This document shows, piece by piece, positions 60,691-64,000 of a DNA stretch of 64,000 bases. Source of the DNA: an archaeon (GTDB taxonomy: Archaea > Thermoproteota > Nitrososphaeria > Nitrososphaerales > JACAEJ01); NCBI GenBank assembly GCA_024256265.1, contig JACGUK010000005.1, positions 93,516 through 157,515 on the forward strand, written 5' to 3'. Positions within the stretch are counted from its first letter, which is position 1, and each line of letters begins with the position of its first letter. The translations under genes were made by a program, and so were the position numbers. The notes beneath the pieces are model-generated. The model was not told the origin of the DNA. It made no database searches and was given only the letters and a program-made list of their open reading frames with translations.

Positions 60691-61872
60691 ATGGAAGGGG
60701 ATAAGGCGATGGAAAGCACGAATAACCTTTCGGATGCTCGGATGATGAGAGGATTGGCAATCTCAGAACAAGGTAAGATTGCTGAGAACGGAGATGGTAG
60801 CTTCTCCGTTCCCTCTCAGACGAAAGAAGATTTGACCTACAAAGTATCTTTACTTCATAACGAATGGATATGCAATTGCCCAGATTTTACTTATAGGCAC
60901 ATTAATTGCAAGCATATTTACGCTACGAAATTCTGGATAACTCTCAAAACCTATATTCAGAATGAGCCTAAGCCTAAGATATTCACAAGCGATGCTATTC
61001 CGTGCAGTCGTTGTGGTTCAATCAGAGTTATGAAATATGGTCATTCATCCAATAAACAAGTATTCAAGTGTAGGGATTGTGGAAAGAAGTTTAGGGAAGA
61101 ATCACTCATAAAGAAAGCGAGATACGATCCTGAAATAATTACCGTGACTCTCGATCTATACTTTAAGGGAATATCGTTAAGGAAGATTAGCGACCACTTG
61201 AAGCAGTTCTACGGAATAGAAGTTCCGTTTCAAACAGTATGGAAATGGCTTGATAGGTATATCAAGATAATGGATAGTTATGTCAAGACCTTAGTTCCTC
61301 AGCTTTCTGGAAAGTGGCATGTAGATGAGATGATGGTAAAAGTGAAGAACGGATTCAATGTTAAAGGGGATAAAGGCAAGTGGCTTTGGCTCTGGAATGT
61401 TCTTGATAGAGATACAAAATTCCAATTGGCAAGTGAGATAAGCAGAACAAAGAACGAATTAGATGGGATGAAAGTCTTTAGCTATGCTAAAGAGATCGCT
61501 AAATCAATCCCTAAAACCGTTATAACAGATAAGATGGGTTCTTATCCTAAAATCATGGATAGAGCATTTTTGTCAGTAAATAGAGAACAAAGACCACAGC
61601 ATATCAGAGTATTAGGTGGAGCAGGGCAAAGAAATGGCAATCAATACGTGGAGCGATTGCACAATACCATTCGTGAAAGGAACAAGGTTCAAAGGGGATG
61701 GAAGAAAGAAGATACGCCTCTTAAGAGTGGGCAAATGCTATATTACAATTTCATAAGACCTCATATGACGCTTGATGGAAAAACACCCGCTCAAGTTGCT
61801 GGAATAAATGTGACCAATAGTCAAAACAAGTGGATGGAATTACTCAGGAAGGCACTTGCCACTCAAAAATAA
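60691..61872 (+). CDS. DDE transposase with SWIM finger and zinc ribbon
   Basis: 393 aa. The N-terminus has a SWIM motif (Cys61, Cys63, Cys73, His75: CNCPDFTYRHINCKH), then a transposase zinc ribbon (Cys105, Cys108, Cys127, Cys130), then an IS6/IS240-like DDE domain (Asp212 in HVDEMMV, Asp280 in VITDK, Glu321 in VERLHN). The catalytic triad is complete. A second C-terminal copy at 58357-58520 shows the same element moved before. Starts at ATG 60691 or ATG 60709. The right end of the IS falls close to its stop codon; I could not define terminal inverted repeats. Confidence 0.85.
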   Translation: MEGDKAMESTNNLSDARMMRGLAISEQGKIAENGDGSFSVPSQTKEDLTYKVSLLHNEWICNCPDFTYRHINCKHIYATKFWITLKTYIQNEPKPKIFTSDAIPCSRCGSIRVMKYGHSSNKQVFKCRDCGKKFREESLIKKARYDPEIITVTLDLYFKGISLRKISDHLKQFYGIEVPFQTVWKWLDRYIKIMDSYVKTLVPQLSGKWHVDEMMVKVKNGFNVKGDKGKWLWLWNVLDRDTKFQLASEISRTKNELDGMKVFSYAKEIAKSIPKTVITDKMGSYPKIMDRAFLSVNREQRPQHIRVLGGAGQRNGNQYVERLHNTIRERNKVQRGWKKEDTPLKSGQMLYYNFIRPHMTLDGKTPAQVAGINVTNSQNKWMELLRKALATQK

Positions 61873-61940
61873 GAAAGGAAGAAATAATCGAAGAACTAAT
61901 AAGAAAGCATGTTAAAGAAAAGGACAAGGGTGGAATTTAG
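61872..61940 (+). pseudogene. truncated RHH gene, C-terminal 22 codons
   Basis: Directly after the transposase stop, a frame reads RKEEIIEELIRKHVKEKDKG to a TAG. It is similar to the C-terminal helix of the intact RHH protein (KKNDVIEELIRKYLEEK). The 5' half is absent, so the insertion sequence has removed or displaced it. The following gene starts at the very next base (TAGATG). Confidence 0.65.
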
Positions 61941-62228
61941 ATGCCTATTAGAATTAGGGTTAAAATCATAGGTTTCCAACCTGATAGCGATCCTATGAGT
62001 GGAGAGGAATACACACAAGTGACAATGGCTATTCGTTCACCGATCCCTAAACCTCCAATGCAACCTACGTATCCGCCTCTACCTAGACCTATGTCTTGGA
62101 AGCATGTCATCCACTTATTTATCCCCACTAAAGAATGGACTGGGCAATATCATATGTGGCAAGATTACGATTTAATAATTCAAGACTCTGGAGAAATCGA
62201 ACTTAAATTGGCTAAGGAAGGGGTATAA
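61941..62228 (+). CDS. unknown protein, Pro-rich loop (95 aa)
   Basis: Begins MPIRIRVKIIGFQPDSDPMS, with a beta-like start, a Pro-rich middle (PIPKPPMQPTYPPLPRP) and a C-terminal YDLIIQDSGEIELKLAK. It immediately follows the truncated RHH frame and has GGGTGG in front of its start. It may have been the second gene of an RHH-led operon. No family is recognised. Confidence 0.5.
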   Translation: MPIRIRVKIIGFQPDSDPMSGEEYTQVTMAIRSPIPKPPMQPTYPPLPRPMSWKHVIHLFIPTKEWTGQYHMWQDYDLIIQDSGEIELKLAKEGV

Positions 62229-62283
62229 GAAATATATAAGAGTAAGTAGTTACATATTAGTAGCCCTAAATGAGGAGTAGGGA

Positions 62284-62757
62284 ATGAACCCATTTGATAC
62301 CGAGATTGAAAACATTTTACCACAACCTTTAGGTTTTACTATTGTGATTAGTAGTGATCTTTTCTCATCAGCCTCTATCCCTCGTATACTAATGGAAAAG
62401 TGGAATATCTCAGTAGTGGGCGATAATGTCTCGCAATCACACCAAATCCATGAAATCACGGATATGTGGGTGTCGCTAAACTCATTATATGAGTCTCTCC
62501 AGAAATTGAGAGAAAAAGGATTAATTGAAGAAGAGACTGTAAATGAAATCTTAGGACAGAAGGTTATCTTCGAGGAAAGAAAGGATGAATTAATAGAATA
62601 CCTTGGAAAGGTAGTAGTCGTTTGCAACGGGGACTTCTTTATAGGAGATACTCTGGATGAAGCACGTAACAGGGCTAAAGAAAGATGTGGTAATAAACCA
62701 TACTATTCCGAAACGATAGGTTTAATTGATATTCCTTCCATGTTTTCTCCCATATGA
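62284..62757 (+). CDS. DUF5678-like protein
   Basis: 157 aa. The C-terminal 50 residues resemble DUF5678: LIEYLGKVVVVCNGDFFIGD, then TLDEARNRAKER and PYYSETIG. The N-terminal 100 residues are unrecognised. A GAGGAG ribosome site precedes the ATG, and a TATA-like AAATATATAAG lies about 50 bases upstream. It overlaps the retropepsin-like gene by four bases. DUF5678 genes are commonly paired with such aspartic proteases. Confidence 0.65.
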   Translation: MNPFDTEIENILPQPLGFTIVISSDLFSSASIPRILMEKWNISVVGDNVSQSHQIHEITDMWVSLNSLYESLQKLREKGLIEEETVNEILGQKVIFEERKDELIEYLGKVVVVCNGDFFIGDTLDEARNRAKERCGNKPYYSETIGLIDIPSMFSPI

Positions 62758-63104
62758 TTCTACAATTTAGAAATGGTTGTCTATACACTCAAGTAGTAGT
62801 CATTGGAAAATCGCAAAGACAATTTGAGGCGCTGGTAGATACGGGTTCAGTTAAGACTGGTATCCCTTTGGAAGAATGTCGGAATTTAGGACTGCGTGCA
62901 TCAGGAGCAGAGCGGACTGCTGGGCTATATGGAGAGGATTATCTTCCACTCTTCGATTGTAGACTTAAAATCAACGAGAAAATATTTGAAACTCAAATCA
63001 TAGGTTTACCAATTCCAATACCAATAGTTGGAATGGACGTATTGAGAAATTATAGGCTAATTATAGACTGGAAAACTCAAATCGGAGAGGCTGAAGAGAC
63101 CTGA
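62754..63104 (+). CDS. retropepsin-like aspartic protease
   Basis: 116 aa. The active site is FEALVDTGSVKTGIP (Asp29, Thr30, Gly31) and the second conserved block is VGMDVLRNYRLIIDWK, the pattern of clan AA single-domain proteases that work as dimers. It overlaps the DUF5678 gene by ATGA. The product would process protein substrates, most likely its DUF5678 partner or an unknown target. Confidence 0.75.
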   Translation: MILQFRNGCLYTQVVVIGKSQRQFEALVDTGSVKTGIPLEECRNLGLRASGAERTAGLYGEDYLPLFDCRLKINEKIFETQIIGLPIPIPIVGMDVLRNYRLIIDWKTQIGEAEET

Positions 63105-63114
63105 CACTTGTCTC

Positions 63115-63177
63115 ACCACTCAAAAAGAGACACCCAAAAGTGACACCCGCTCAAAGCGACATTGCACATATATGTAC
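63115..63177. repeat. 63-bp direct repeat, right copy
   Basis: Same orientation as the copy at 59751-59813. Read on the minus strand it encodes YIYVQCRFERVSLLGV, matching the C-terminus of the zinc-finger protein, but with a TGA where the other has TGG. It is therefore a decayed gene end, or one end of a mobile unit. Confidence 0.85.
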
Positions 63178-63185
63178 GCAAAAGT

Positions 63186-63193
63186 CTTAAATA
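63186..63193 (+). promoter_or_regulatory. TATA-like element before trpE
   Basis: CTTAAATA preceded by AAAAGT (BRE-like). Transcription would start near 63216, close to the GTG of a 12-codon frame with a Trp codon. Confidence 0.45.
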
Positions 63194-63243
63194 GTACATT
63201 GTTAAAGCGTTGGTAGTGGAGGAAAAGAAGTTGGGTGATTTAG

Positions 63244-64000
63244 TTTGGCTATGAGCGATATAACAGTTCATCTAATTCTAGACTGAATCTTAAACCCTTC
63301 CCTTACATCCCTCCAATTCAAGTCTTCAAAAAAATTCATAAAAAATTTGATACAGCATACATACTAGAATCAGTAACAGGTCCAAAGAAATTAGCTCAAT
63401 ATTCTTTCATAGGATTCGAGCCTAAAATGATCTTAAAGGCAAATAATAAAGAGTTAGAGATAAAGGATTGTAAAGAAGGATTTTTGGAAAGGGAGGATGT
63501 AAAAGACCCCTTATGTGTTTTAAAAGAGATTCAAGGGAGTTTAAATTTTGATGAAAGATGGTCAAGGCTAGTTGGAGGGGCTGTTGGCTATGTGTCTTAT
63601 GATTCTATTGAATACTGGGAAAGAATAAAATCAAGTAAGAATGATTCAGACTTCCCTTACATAGAATTTGGCATATTTGATGATGGTATAGTCTTTGATC
63701 ATACAAAAAATCAAGCATTTTACTATTTTCAAGGAGAGGATCGTAGCAAAGAGTTAAAATCTGCTCTTGAAGAGATTGAAGATATTAATGATCTATATTA
63801 CTCTCAGCCTAAAGTGAATGTAGAATTTGATTCTTTCTTTGAAAAAGTATCAAGGATAAAAGAGTACATATTTTCTGGAGATATATTTCAAGCAGTTTTA
63901 TCGAAGAGATATGAATTTAAGATAAAAGGAGACCTTATTCATTTCTATGAGTCTTTAAGAAGAATAAACCCTTCTCCTTACATGTATTTCATGAAGATGG
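63244..64000 (+). CDS. trpE: anthranilate synthase component I, 5' end disrupted, cut by window edge
   Basis: From residue 14 on the sequence is clear TrpE: RLNLKPFPYIPPIQVFKKI, AYILESVTGPKKLAQYSFIG, GGAVGYVSYDSIEYWE, then IFSGDIFQAVLSKRYEF and RRINPSPYMYFMKM at the edge. It makes anthranilate from chorismate. The frame is open back to a TAG at 63241-63243 but has no ATG, GTG or TTG before the conserved region. A GTG at 63216 opens MEEKKLGDLVW in another frame and would join this frame if one T of the TTT at 63244-63246 were skipped, so a one-base indel is the simplest explanation. The first in-frame non-standard start is CTG at 63283. Confidence 0.82.

Noticed and set aside
60597..61872. Terminal inverted repeats of the insertion sequence
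   Set aside because: The reverse complement of the right end near 61868 was not found on the left; ends cannot be set from this window.
61937..62128. 63-codon minus-strand frame (Gly/Ile-rich)
   Set aside because: Antisense to the Pro-rich loop of the 95-aa gene, whose codons produce the Gly-rich shadow; no start context.

Overview
The window reads as a chromosomal segment of an AT-rich archaeon of the TACK type (Bathyarchaeia/Nitrososphaeria-like), probably an anaerobe. Supporting genes are TBP, a thermosome subunit, archaeal RNase P proteins Rpp30 and Pop5, KEOPS genes with kae1 and bud32 unfused, Trm5, archaeal ribosomal protein S15, a geranylgeranyl reductase for isoprenoid lipids, ApgM-type phosphoglycerate mutase, a tungsten-type aldehyde:ferredoxin oxidoreductase and a form III RuBisCO. 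TTG starts are common, internal operon genes have GGAGG/GGTGAT-like ribosome sites, and TATA boxes often lie just upstream of first genes. I see no rRNA, tRNA or CRISPR array.

Layout. 1-17 kb: a DUF1464 kinase-like gene cut by the left edge, a VapB antitoxin with an internally deleted VapC, an MFS exporter, an aldo/keto reductase remnant, MptE, AOR plus a MoaD-like carrier, a pilin-like protein, Trm5, flavodoxin, a non-pyrrolysine MttB homologue, a GC-rich zinc-ribbon microprotein, an AAA ATPase, LysE, a 5-formyl-THF cyclo-ligase-like protein, a HAD phosphatase, DUF99, PadR and a free-standing ThrRS editing domain. 17-28 kb: metabolism, with a LysA-type decarboxylase, ApgM, GH57, GalT, an NDP-sugar synthase, and the three genes of the archaeal AMP-to-3-phosphoglycerate route (AMP phosphorylase, RuBisCO, ribose-1,5-bisphosphate isomerase), followed by a convincing box C/D sRNA on the minus strand. 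28-47 kb: a LigD-like primase-polymerase, an ABC exporter, an Mrr-like nuclease, signal peptidase, TBP, PyrE, a LarA-like protein without its nickel ligands, a site-2 protease, RimI, a beta-CASP nuclease, TldD/TldE, thermosome and lipid reductase. 47-57.5 kb: information processing, with SerRS, Pcc1, a RecJ-like nuclease, S15, Ham1, Bud32, Kae1, TrpB2, and an exosome-linked protein-Rpp30-Pop5 operon followed by a second sRNA candidate.

57.8-63.2 kb is an accessory island between the RNase P operon and trpE. It holds a PadR regulator, a transposase fragment, a HicA toxin with a HicB antitoxin fused to a duplicated unknown domain, an RHH-led three-gene operon behind tandem 16-bp repeats, a complete SWIM/zinc-ribbon DDE transposase that abuts a truncated RHH gene, and a DUF5678-retropepsin pair. 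A 63-bp near-identical direct repeat brackets the right 3.4 kb of it. The window ends inside trpE, whose 5' end lacks an intact start.

The items most worth following are the HicB fusion, the repeat-bracketed RHH/retropepsin island, the two sRNA candidates, the rnp3 gene that seems to need an AUA start, the DUF123 and trpE genes with broken or non-canonical 5' ends, and the winged-helix LigD-like polymerase with an altered motif.
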